Shown here in pieces: positions 32,859-43,840 of a stretch of 64,000 nt of DNA (position 1 is its first letter; each line of letters opens with the position of its first letter). Source of the DNA: Clitopilus passeckerianus (taxonomy: Eukaryota > Basidiomycota > Agaricomycetes > Agaricales > Entolomataceae). The notes below the pieces were generated by a model. That model made no database searches, was not told the DNA's origin, and saw only the letters and a list, made by a program, of their open reading frames with translations. The stretch is taken from assembly GCA_944990035.1 (NCBI GenBank), contig CALYLX010000040.1, positions 124,001 through 188,000 of the forward strand, written 5' to 3'. The translations under genes were made by a program, and so were the position numbers.

Positions 32859-34225
32859 ATGCCAGTCCAAACCGTGATAGACCCTCGGCGGCTTGTAGGA
32901 GTACACGCAGAGCGCGTGAGCGATGTTTCCAGCACGGATTTTCCTGGACATTATCCGGGCGAAGACAACAGCTGGGATCTGGGCAAATTTCAAAAGGTGC
33001 GTAATGTCAAGGGAGTCGAGGACTGCCGGTAGACTGATGAATTTGCTTGGAAGGGCAGAATATGAAAGTGAAAGTGACGAGGCTGTCCCAGCGGAGTATC
33101 GATTTCGACCTTGTAGGGGTGGATGCTTCCATTGCGAACGCTTTTCGGAGGATTCTTATAGCAGAGGTATGTAGTCCCTTTTCTTGGTGTTCTAAGACGA
33201 AACAACTAACAAGCTTTTATTAACTAAAGGTTCCGACGGTCTGCATAGAGCATGTTTATGTCTGGAACAATACCAGTGTCATTGTTGACGAAGTTCTCGC
33301 ACACCGAATTGGCCTTGTCCCACTCAACATTGATCCAGCTATGATTCAGATGAAGGGTAACCGTCTCTCCTACTTCTCCCGCCTTTCCTTTCTCATTCTT
33401 GCCTCTCCGTTTTCTAGGAGCAAATGACAGTGCAACCGACCGAAATACCGTCGTTTTCTCTCTTGAAGTCAAATGCGAACGTAAAGCAGGTGCAAACCCC
33501 AAATCCACGAACCCGGATGACCTATACGTGAATCATGAAGTCCTCTCTGGCCAACTGGAGTGGAAACCTGCTGGTGAACAGGTGGACGTCTTCGCCGCGA
33601 AGCCTCCGGGTCCCACCAATCCCAATATCGTGCTGGCGAAACTGAGGCCAGGACAGGAGGTCAATATGGAGCTGCACGCACTCAAAGGCGTTGGCAAGGA
33701 TCATGCGAAATTTAGCCCTGTTGGTACGCCAAAAACACTCCAGCTCGTCGTGCTTGATACTAACGCAGACCCCACCAGCCACTGCTTCATATCGTCTCCT
33801 CCCACATATCAAAATCACGAAGCCCATACCAAAAGAGCACGCAGCGAAGTTCCAAATATGCTTTTCCCCGGGCGTTATCAAAGTCGACCGTAAGACAGGA
33901 AAAGTTAGCGTCGACGAGAAAAATGTCCGTAAGGATACTGTCAGCCGGGAAGTCCTCAGACATCCGGAGTTTGCTGATTCGGTGGAGTTGAGTCGGATAC
34001 GGGATCACTTCTTGTGTACGTTTTCTCTCTCCCCGTGACTTTGAAGCGACACTGACGGAATATTTTGCAGTCAATATTGAATCCGAAGGCCCGTATGCAC
34101 CGGAACGATTGCTTCCTGAAGCGATTCAGGTTATGAGGGACAAGATATCGACACTAAAAGCTGCTGCTGAGGCATTGATGGGCCGAGGTGTAGACGACGA
34201 GGACGTCCAAATGGCAGACGCCTGA
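32859..34225 (+). CDS. DNA-directed RNA polymerase I and III subunit RPAC1 (AC40)
   Basis: Six exons (32859-32996, 33059-33166, 33230-33356, 33418-33723, 33779-34015, 34071-34225), 356 residues, the usual family length. Motifs match the RpoA-like assembly subunit: [15 protein letters not shown], the alpha motif [20 protein letters not shown], the loop [32 protein letters not shown] and the C-terminal [19 protein letters not shown]. It pairs with AC19 to start assembly of RNA polymerases I and III in the nucleus. The start at [14 protein letters not shown] was taken because the homologous N-terminus is short. Confidence 0.95.
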
Positions 34226-34525
34226 GAGACGGACAATCCTGAACGTTGAAGAGACACTACTTGAGGCGTCCGTTGCGGTTCCTCCCAGCGTTTCTTACTC
34301 TTCCAACGCCTAAAAAACCCGTAAATTGCGCGCTTTTGTACTTGTACCTTGCTTTTTAGACATTGACCGAATGAGAATATTGTTGGTCCAATCATATTCG
34401 CAGGCGACTCTGCCAAGTTCCCCGTTCAGGGACACGCGCCTCACCATAATTAGCGTGTCTTGCGGCATAACGTACTTGTCACGCTCGCGTTTTAGGCTCC
34501 CCTTTACACCACCACTGGCCTCGTT
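34226..34525. other. intergenic, nothing recognised
   Basis: Spacer of 300 bp between RPAC1 and the first F-box gene; presumed terminator and promoter, no specific signal identified. Confidence 0.4.
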
Positions 34526-37389
34526 ATGCCGGTCGTCCAGCTCAACCCCAGCACCAGGCGTCAAAAGGGCGTAGCAGCTGCTAAAGCTCAGCCTAGCCCA
34601 GCAAAAGTTCAAGATGTAGCTGACACCGAAGAATTTTCGGAATTGGAGGATCTGACTGACTCGGAGGCATCTGCCAGCGAAGTCAGCAAGTCTGAAAGCG
34701 ACTGGGAAAGTGGGGAAAAAGGTAGGCGTGCAGTTGCTGTTCGACGTGTTTGACTCTGACCTTGCTTGGACTTTGCAGGCGACAAGCGTCCAGCCAAACG
34801 AGCGAGGATTTCTAGGACAACGACCCCTTCCAAGGCCAACAAAGGCAAGGGAAAAGCTGCTGCTCCTTCAAAAGCAAAAACAGTTCGCGGCCGGAAGAGT
34901 TTAAGCCTATTGCTGACCATGCCTCTGGACATTCTTTACGAGGTCTGTTCGATCCTTTTCCGTTCTTTCTGGTGAGAGCTGACACCATACAGATTTTGTC
35001 TATGTTATCTCCGAAAGATCTTCTCGCTGTTTTCAAGACCAACAAGCAGTTCCACGAAACGCTTTCCTCTACTCAAGCCGTTAGTGTCTGGCGGCGAGTC
35101 CGAAAGGCTGAAGGGGCCCCTGACCCAATGCCCGACATAAGCGAACCAAGATGGGCCATGCTGATCTTCGGTGGCTCGAAGTGCGAAGTATGGCCGTCAA
35201 ACACGTTCGTCTTTCGTGTTCTGATGCTCCACTGTGTTTCTCTAGAGCTGCCATGCCCCAAGCGTGCATGCTGTCGACTTTGGCCTCCGCCGACGCGTGT
35301 GCACTGTCTGCAAGAAGAGAAAGTGGGTACTCGTCTGCATTAGCCGATGAGATTCTGACAAAATTTCTCAGCCTCGTCGTTACCGCAAAATTCAGCAGGA
35401 TGTTCCCCAAGCTAAGTGACGAGATCTTAGACTTCCTCCCATACTCCAACAGTACGATGTCAATCTAAAATTTCTAGCCTTGTCTCACTTGCTTTTTCGT
35501 TTAGCTGGAGGGTGGGCTCATGGCCGCAGCTCGAAGAATAAATTCTATTGGAACTCAGATATCGAGAGCGTTGCGAAATTATGGAATGATCTCAAGGACG
35601 ACGTGAAGGCGGGCAAGGCTGGTGCAGAGGAATTTTTGGACCGGTTTGAGACCCAACGGATCCAGCTGGTGCGAAAGGTCATCCGGGTGAGTATGGACAT
35701 CTCATTTTGTACACATTTGGCTTACACTCTATCAATAGACTGCAGACACCTGCTCAAAATGGTACTCTGAGATGCTTGAAGCCCGGACAACGGCAAAAGC
35801 GAATGCTGGGCAGAATCGAAAAGAAGAGTATGTCATTATCTTGATCCCCTCTGTAGTAGTGAGCTTACGTGGCTATTCGCAGAATATTCCGCCGCCTCCG
35901 CGAAATGGGCTACGACGAGGATGATATTCGGGTAATTTCACGAACACCGGAGGTGGACCAGAGCAGGGAATTGACCGACCGAAGTATGTTGTCCTCTTCC
36001 CTATCATCAGCAACTGCTCATAACCTAATTAGTCTGGAATCGTATCAAGCCTGTTCTTGAAACCAAGATTGAAAATGAAGCCCAGGAGAGAGCTGCCGTC
36101 AAACGCAGAGGATTGCTTCAACCACTCCTCGAAAGATACCTGAAGAGCCTGCAACCGAACGCCTGGGTTGACTACCCGCCGCTTGAAGCCCTGCTCAGAG
36201 TACAAGAGTTCGAGTGCCTCCTGCAACGCAAGGACACAGAGCAGGAGGTAAAACTTAGGTTCCAGAGGGACGTGGTTCCACAACTTGCGGCGATCGCCCT
36301 CAGGTGGAAGCACGAGCTGCAGGATTCTCTTCGCCGCGCGCTCCCCAAGATTGATGCTTTAACGGGGTCACCTTCGAATCCGCCTGGCCAGCCATCTGGA
36401 GAGTTGTTAGACCTTGCTACGTCAGTCTTCAGCTGCGAACGTTGCGATGGCGGCACCAACCCCATTTACTATTCCTCGGTCAAAGTCCAATTCATCGGTT
36501 GGGAAAGTGCTCGATTCCATACTCAACACACCCTTAAACTTTCCTTGGACGGTCGGGAAGTCGTGGAAACCCTACTTAGGTTGGCAAACATGGATCCTAT
36601 GACCACTACTATAAGGCAAATGGATGCCAGCGACATCTGGTTCTATTGTCAAACCTGTTCACCTATACTTCAGAACGGAAGCTTGGTCTTCAGCTGGAGA
36701 GATGCGGTGAGTTTTGCCTCTGAACTTGGTAGACTGGGACCAGTTCTCATTTCTCCGTCAGGTCTTGCACGGTATGGGTCGAAACCATCTCGGGCATGAC
36801 CCCTGGGGTTATATTCGGGCCGCCGGCCATCCCAGATGGCAAGTTTTGTCAGCGGAACAACGAAGTTCAGTCGCCTCTAAGCCGAGCATGGCTAATCAAA
36901 GCGCATGTTGGTCATGTAATCACTGCAATGCCTACTTCCGCAATTTCGAGACTTTGGGAACCGTAAAATCCCATCTTAATTCAGCGTGAGTAATATCTCA
37001 AGAATCCGTAGTGCAAAAAGTTGACGTACTGGCGTATCCTAGCCATCAAATCACGGAACCGAAGGAGGGAGTCGACTCGTTCCTTTCACCTCCAGAACGC
37101 AAGAAGTGGCAACAGCTCACATACGAAATACCTAAAGCTCGACAGGCTCCTGCGGCACAGAAGAACACACAAGCGTCGAACAAATCCTCTCCGCCGCTTC
37201 CCCCTTACAAATGCGGGTCCTGTTCAGGAAGTCGTCGCTTCGAGAAACATGGTGTGAAGGCTCACATTAAAGACAAGTCAGGTTATTCTCCCCGGTTGGA
37301 CTTCTTGCACATGGCTGACGTTTGAACTAAGGCATAAGATTGACGATCCAGTCGAGGGTCACCATTACGTTCGCGCCGGAAGGAATTAG
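34526..37389 (+). CDS. F-box protein with zinc-finger-like motifs, array copy 1
   Basis: A gene of many short-intron exons. The start is acidic and Lys-rich (possible nuclear signal KRPAKRAR). The F-box follows: LLLTMPLDILYE, ILSMLSPKDLLAVFKTNKQFHETL, VWRRVRKAEGAPDPMPDISEPRWAMLIFGG. Next is a treble-clef-like CxxC...CxxC unit (KCESC, DFGLRRRVCTVCKK). The middle is helical. Towards the end come two C2H2-like units (WSCNHCNAYF...VKSHL and YKCGSC...VKAHI). F-box proteins recruit substrates to SCF ubiquitin ligases through Skp1; the zinc units probably bind the target. The stop is TAG at 37387-37389. It is the most divergent of the four copies and keeps an extra C-terminal finger exon. Confidence 0.82.
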
Positions 37390-37538
37390 AGGGCGGTTGC
37401 GTCCCGATTACATTACAGACTACCGTGATTATTATCTACTTACAGCCTTATTTGTGTTTAATTTCTACTTACTATTTGAACTGTTCTTTCTCCCCGACTG
37501 TGTGGCCTCACAAGGCTTGAAAAGACGTGTAACGCGTT

Positions 37539-37566
37539 CCGGGAACGCGTCAATTAGTTGATCCCG
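37539..37566 (+). promoter_or_regulatory. paired ACGCGT boxes upstream of F-box copy 2
   Basis: Two ACGCGT hexamers form an inverted repeat (AACGCGTTCCGGGAACGCGT), followed by CAATTAGTTGAT. They lie about 130 bp before the ATG at 37684. ACGCGT is the core of the MluI cell-cycle box bound by MBF-type factors in fungi. The same arrangement precedes copy 3. Confidence 0.45.
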
Positions 37567-37683
37567 TGACCGCAATCTAGGGAAACGTGATCAATGTCAG
37601 GCTCTACCAAGTTCTCTGTTCATTGCTTGCTCAACGTATTACTCTGGCCAGCGCTCATTCACTGCGACACAACTGTACCTTTT

Positions 37684-40414
37684 ATGAGAAAGAAACCAGC
37701 CAAGACTCAAGCTACCTCTTCTAGTCAAATGGAGATCGACGTGGCTGGCAAGTGTTCTCGGTCCACTTTATACGAACGGAAGTGATTTTGACCAAGTTAC
37801 TACCTGTCCTCAGAGCCAACCAGTCGGAAAAGGAAGCATAATGATGAATGCTCCAGCGAGTCTAAACGTAAGAAGGCGGCTACTACAAAGGATCTAAAAA
37901 CGGTCGGCGCTGGCAGACTGACTGGTCGGCGACGGAAAGATCTGAGCCTGCTACACACCATGCCATTCGACGTTATATACGAGGTCCGTGGTGGAATGTG
38001 CACCTCCTAACTTCAAATATCTCTCATTGACTACCTAGGTTCTCATTTATCTCACTGCCAAGGACGTTGTTTCCGTCTCCCGGGTAAATAGAGTATGGTG
38101 TAAACTCCTCTCGCCTCCCGAAACGAAGGGCATATGGAGAGATCTACGCCTCCGGGAGGGTATACCTGAACCACATCCAGACATTTCCGAGTCCTCTTGG
38201 GCTCGCTTTCTGCTTGGTGGCTACAATTGCGAGGTTGGTAGCGCCTCGCCGGACTACTTCATCAGCTGTTCAACGATGATTCACTAGGTCTGTGGAAAGA
38301 AAGGGGTACATACACCCGACTTTGGCATCCGGCGTAGATCATGTAACTCGTGTAAAAAGCATTGGTGTGTGCTCAGATGCTATGGCTCGCTGACAGACGA
38401 CTCAAGTACATCCACAGCCTCGTACGAGCAAGCGACCTTACCTCTTGGCAGTTCCACCAGTATGACCGGGCTATCACCAAATTCCTACCTTTCACCACAT
38501 ATAGTTCGTCCTTCACATACTGTGGTTTAATGCCGTCTAAGCGCTCGATAGATCGTAGCCCGATCCATGCAAATGAGTGGGCCACTAAATTTTATTGGCG
38601 CGATGACATACATGCTGTCGGTAAAACATGGGGTAGTCTACTCTTAGACGTCAAGAGAGGCCTTCCCGATGCACAGATCAAGGGGGATGAATACCGCAAG
38701 CGTATGACAGGTCTTCATAAAGCAGTCAAAGCTGTGGGTGCTCCCATGTTCATCTCTACTTCGGGTACTTACCGACCCGTAGAGTGTAGGGCGTTGTATG
38801 GATTGGTATACGTCGTTCACGGAAGAGAAATCCATGTCAAAGATTGAGGCATCTCAGCGTCGTAAGGAGGCGTACGCCATGATTTTATTAATTCTCCGCG
38901 ATATATTTCGTTGAAATTTGAATATTTCCCAGCATTTCTCAGCGCTTCCATGCACTTGGCTATACCGAGTCCGAGCTCATGGGAATATCCTCGAATAAAT
39001 CAGTGACCCAAGAACGAGAGCTCACCGAACGCAGTAAGCCTCATCCGACTACTTCCCCGATCCGATAATGAACTAATGAACCACAGTTTGGAAGAGGATT
39101 AGGCCAGAGCTCGAGCCAACATTGATGGTTCGGAAGAGAGATCGACTTGTGGGTGAACGGCATAGGCTCTTATTCCCCGCGTACGACACCTATATGTCCT
39201 CTATCACACCAACAGAACGCATTGCTGTCCCCACTCTCAAGGAGCTTCTGGGGTCGCCCGTCTTTGATGCACTCGCCTGGTCAGAGGAGGGAGAGTTGAG
39301 AACAAACTCCTCCGTCATTTCCACTATGGCAGCGCAGTTGCCATCATTGATATTGAAGTGGCAGGAAAGTTTCAAGGCTAGTCTACGTACGCGATTGTCA
39401 GAGAGCAAGCCTGTTTTTGGATCGGCTGGCTTCACGGTTGTTTCAAATGGCAGTGCTGATCCTCTGGACCTAGCGGTCTCTGTTTTTTCTTGTTCCGGCT
39501 CCCCCTGCCGTGACGCCCCTACGGGTGCTATCTTGGGATGGCAGGCCGCAATGCAGCACCGGCTGTGTAAGGACTTGGGCTCCCATCTTTGCTGCAAGGC
39601 ATCCGGCACTGGCAATGTTTATGCGACCCGCCTTATCACGTTCGCGGGCGTCAACCCACGTACCGCGACCATAGACAACATGGATAGGAGTGATGTACGT
39701 GTTATCTGCAAGGTTTGTTCCGACGAGGACGTTTATGACTGGCGTCAGGCCGTATGTATTTTGTCATCCGTTCGCCGCTTTTGAGCTACTAAGAGTTGGA
39801 TTCGGTAGGTTGCACATGCAATACATCATTCTAGCGACATTTCCTGGCAAGCCATTATACCCGCTCAATATCAGTATCTGCGTGAAATCCATGACAGTAA
39901 ACCTGGTGTATCGAAGATTTGGTCTTGCAATCACTGCCCTGTCCATTATCAGAATCCTTCGACTCTCGCTGTAGTACGCGAACACCTAGAATCGGCGAAG
40001 TCTGTTACTATCTGTGGGCTCATCTCTGGATTGAACTATCTGTTTTTCTAGGCACGACATCAAGCATCTAGTCTTCCCTTCGGATATTTTCTCTTCCTTC
40101 GTTCGGGGTCAGGGCTTAGGCTTTCGCCTAAAGCTCTGGGCGGATCCAACTGCACCTCCAGAATCTTGGATTCCACACGGACGATTCATTTGCAAGTATT
40201 GCTCCCATTGCAGCTTTGATCTGCCCAGACTTGAAGATCATCTTCGCGACAGGTATGTCTGCTTGGACATAAGTTCTTCAGTGGATAGTAACCCTTCATC
40301 CTTAGTCACAACATTTTGAGTATGGAGGAAAAGGACTACACCGTTCGAAAATACTGGCTCGGCTACACGCCGCCTCCTGACCTTCAGTATCCAGCTGGAG
40401 AAGCTCGTCTCTGA
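37684..40414 (+). CDS. F-box protein with zinc-finger-like motifs, array copy 2
   Basis: Begins MRKKPAKTQATSSSQ; exon 1 (37684-37747) ends at a GC donor (GCAAGT), where copy 3 has GT at the same place. Basic stretches (RKRKH, KRKK) precede the F-box LSLLHTMPFDVIYE, VLIYLTAKDVVSVSRVNRVWCKLL, LRLREGVPEPHPDISESSWARFLLGG. The CxxC pair follows (NCEVCGKK, DFGIRRRSCNSCKK). Later exons include the FYWRDDIHAVGKTW segment, a long helical part, and two Cys-His units near the end (WSCNHCPVHYQ and FICKYCSHCSF...LEDHL). It ends YPAGEARL and TGA at 40412-40414. Closest to copy 3; the two share promoter sequence, so they form a tandem duplicate pair. Confidence 0.8.
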
Positions 40415-40564
40415 CAAGTCTTTGATAGAGATTTAGTATGCCTTCCGACCTATGGCCTACGCATTACGCTGCGGTCTATTGTGACTATCGTACAGTTACA
40501 GTGCTCTTTGGTATCTACTTCTGCTACTACTTTGGATTTTTCGAGCTTGGAAAATGTATGGCGA

Positions 40565-40607
40565 CGCGTTCTCATGAACAGGAAGTCGGAACGCGTCAAT
40601 TAGTTGA
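40565..40607 (+). promoter_or_regulatory. paired ACGCGT boxes upstream of F-box copy 3
   Basis: ACGCGTTC and, 20 bp on, GAACGCGT followed by CAATTAGTTGATCGCGTGAC. The right half matches the element before copy 2 over about 25 bp. It lies about 115 bp before the ATG at 40709. Confidence 0.45.
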
Positions 40608-40708
40608 TCGCGTGACTGGAATGTGGGAAAACGTGATTAGCGCTTTGACCACCAGCACAAGGCAGCCGAATCTGCCTATTCGACCAGATCCCTATTCATT
40701 GCCCTACC

Positions 40709-43497
40709 ATGGGAAGAAAACAGGCCAAAGTTGAAGAGCAGCCTATTGCCTCTTCTAGCAAGACGAACCTCCATGTAGCCGGTACAGCTTGCTCGAATCT
40801 TTCGATAAAGGCGTGATTCTGACCAAGTTCCGACCTCCCTGCAGAGCCATCTAGTCGGAAAAGGAAAAGGAACAACGAAGAAACCTCCAGCAAGCCGAAA
40901 CGTAAAAAGTCATCTCACTCTTCCAAGGCAGATGGAGAGGCGATGGATGCAGCGAAACCGACGGGCCGGAGACGGAAGAACCTCAGCCTTCTGCACACGA
41001 TGCCATTCGACGTTATATATGAGGTCCGTGGTCTCTTCAGTCTCTTCTCAGCAACCCTCTTATGCATTTGCTCCTCAGATCCTTGTTCGTCTTGCTGTCA
41101 GAGATGTTGTCTCAGTCTCTCGAGTCAATAAAGAATGGTGTAAACTCCTCTCATCATCAGACACAACCGGTCTATGGAAGGAGCTACGCCTGCAGGAGGG
41201 AGTACCTGAGCCCCATCCTGACATGCCCGAGTCTGCTTGGGCTTGTTTTCTGTTTGGTGGCTACAATTGCGAGGTTGGTTACCCTGTTCCGACCTGCCCC
41301 ATATTTAGGCGCTCAGGCATTCTGTTCCATAGGTCTGTGGAGCTAAGAACATTCAGGCACCGGACTTCGGTATTCGTCGCAGAGTGTGCAGTTGGTGTAA
41401 GAAGGATCGGTATGGATCCAGCGCCCATGTCTTAAGGACAAATGACTCTAATATCCCAATAGCCTCGTACCGGAGAATCAACTTGGGACGAAGGTCAAAC
41501 AGTATGACAAAACTATCGCTGAATTCTTACCATTCACCACGTATAGTTCGTATCCCTACCTTTTCTGTCGGAATTGTCTAATGGGTCCCGCAGATGGTAG
41601 CTGGATGCATGCAAATGAGAGGCGAAACTCGTTCTATTGGCCTGATGATATACATAGCATCGGAAAAGCATGGAATGCTTTGCAAGTGGATGTCAGAAAA
41701 GGCCTTCCTGGCGCCAAGGTCAAGGCTAATGAATACCGTCAACGTATGACAACTATCCGGGAAGCAATTGAAGAGGTAGGGTTCTCCATACTATTTTCAA
41801 GGAGACTTACATATCGGCAGGCAGAGCGTCAAACCTTGCATGAAGTGGTGCACGTCTGTTGTGGAACAAAAATCAACGACGAAATATGAGGCATCTCAGA
41901 GTCGGAAAGAAGCGTGAGTATGATTCCCCTACTCACCTGCATGTTTCCCTGACTGCCGTTCAGAATCTACACGCGTTTTCGTGAACTCGGCTATACCGAC
42001 TCCGACCTTTGGTGGATTCGCTGGGATTCGGCCGTCATCCAAGAGCGAAAGCTCACGGAACGCAGTAAGTTGAGCCCGAATCACTGTACGAGCCTGAACT
42101 GATGAACCGTAGTCTGGAAGAGGATTAGGCCGGTACTCGAGGAAACGTTACGGCCGAGGAAAAGGGATCGCCTGGTCAAGGAACGCAGTAGATTCCTCGT
42201 ACCTGCATATGGCCTCTACATGATGTCGATCACGCCTACGGACCGCATTGCTGTTCCCACTCTGAAAGAGCTCCTCGACTCGCCAACCTTCGACGCACTC
42301 GCCTGGGCAGAGGAGGGAGCCATAACGGTGGATTCCTCTGTTGTTTCCACTGTAGCAGCGCAATTGCCAACAGTGATAGCGGGCTGGCAGAAAAGCTACA
42401 AGGAAGGTCTGCGAAAAGATCTATCTTATACCAGACCGACCCTTGGATTGCCTAGCTTCACGGTTATTTCAGGTGAAAATCCCGACCCTCTCGAGCTAGC
42501 TGTCTCAGTCTTTTCATGCTCAGGATTTCCGTGTCGCGACTCGCCCATGGGAGCTATCTTCGGGTGGAAGTCTTCTATGCAACACCGATTTTGCAAGGAG
42601 TTCCACCCTTCTTTCAAGGCCTCCACCAAGGGCAACATCTACGCTACCCATCTTATCTTACTCGCTGGGCTTGACCCACAAACTGCAACTATAGAGGACA
42701 TGGATAAGAGCGACCTCCGAGTTATTTGCAAGAATTGTTCAGAATACAAGAAATCGCTTGGCGGAACGACCCTCGAAGATGTTGGTGGGGAGGATGTTCT
42801 CACTTGGCGCCAGGCAGTATATGATTTGTCGGATGTCTGGTCTGGTTATTGACGGTCACATTTGGTCCAGGTTGGGCACGCGGTGCACCCCAATATGCAC
42901 TCTGGGGAACCTTCCTGGCAGCAAGTGGAACCCACTCAACTTCCGCATCTGTTCGAAGTCCATAATAGCAAACCAGGCTTGTCAGAAATGTGGTCCTGCA
43001 ACCACTGCTCTGTTCATTATCCGAATCCGTCGACTCTTGCTAAAGTACGGGAACATCTCAATCAATCGTGAGCTCGTCAATATTTGTAGTTTTGTCCCTA
43101 CAGCGATTCATTCTTATTTTGCTAGTCACGATATCCAGACCCCAGTCTTCCCCGCTGATATCTTCTCACCGGGGCCTTTCACTGAAAGGAGGGGCTTAGG
43201 CTTCTCTCTCAAGCTCTGGGAAGAGTCTGGCGCACCTTCAGAAACTTGGATTCCTCATGGACGCTTCATTTGCAAGTATTGCTCCCATTGCAGCTTTGAA
43301 CTTCACAGACTTGAAGAGCATCTTCGTGAAAAGTATGTCTTCACAGATATGTGTTCTTTGACGGTTTGTAACCTTCCTTTCTCTTTAGCCACGAAATTCT
43401 GCGCATGGAGGAAAAGGACTACATCGTTCGGAAGTACTGGCTTGGGTACATGCCACCTCCTGGTTTTAAATATCCAGTTGGGGAAGCGCCTCTCTGA
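40709..43497 (+). CDS. F-box protein with zinc-finger-like motifs, array copy 3
   Basis: Starts MGRKQAKVEEQPIASSS; roughly 690 residues by exon estimate. The order is the same as copy 2: basic stretch, F-box (LSLLHTMPFDVIYE, ILVRLAVRDVVSVSRVNKEWCKLL, LQEGVPEPHPDMPESAWACFLFGG), CxxC pair (NCEVCGAK, DFGIRRRVCSWCKK), FYWPDDIHSIGKAW, a helical part (TDRIAVPTLKELLDSP), the ELAVSVFSCSG.PC segment, then WSCNHCSVHYPN and FICKYCSHCSF Cys-His units. It ends YPVGEAPL and TGA at 43495-43497. Splice sites are canonical and the frame is intact throughout my reading. Confidence 0.82.
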
Positions 43498-43840
43498 CAC
43501 GTCTGATGGAGATTTTGTTTATCTTTTTCCTTGCGAACTACGCGTGGTCAAATATACTGCTATATTTATCTATTCCTTGGCCAGTCTTTGTGTAGTTTAC
43601 AGGATGAACTGGACGCTTGCCAGTGTTCGTCGTTAGTTCAATAGTTGTGACTGTAACGGTCGACACGCATTGTCACACCCATGTGATGTTATTAGCTGTG
43701 ACAAACGTAAATTATTATTTGACTTCCCTGCGTGGAGTCACCCTCGTTGTCGCTGGCACTGGCGGTCGGCGTCTCATCTTCGCTTCCTCTGGTCCTCTGA
43801 ATAGGAACACTTCCAGAAAACTCCCATTGAGCTAATATAA
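43498..43840. other. spacer between F-box copies 3 and 4
   Basis: No gene and no paired ACGCGT element were seen, unlike the spacers before copies 2 and 3. Confidence 0.4.
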
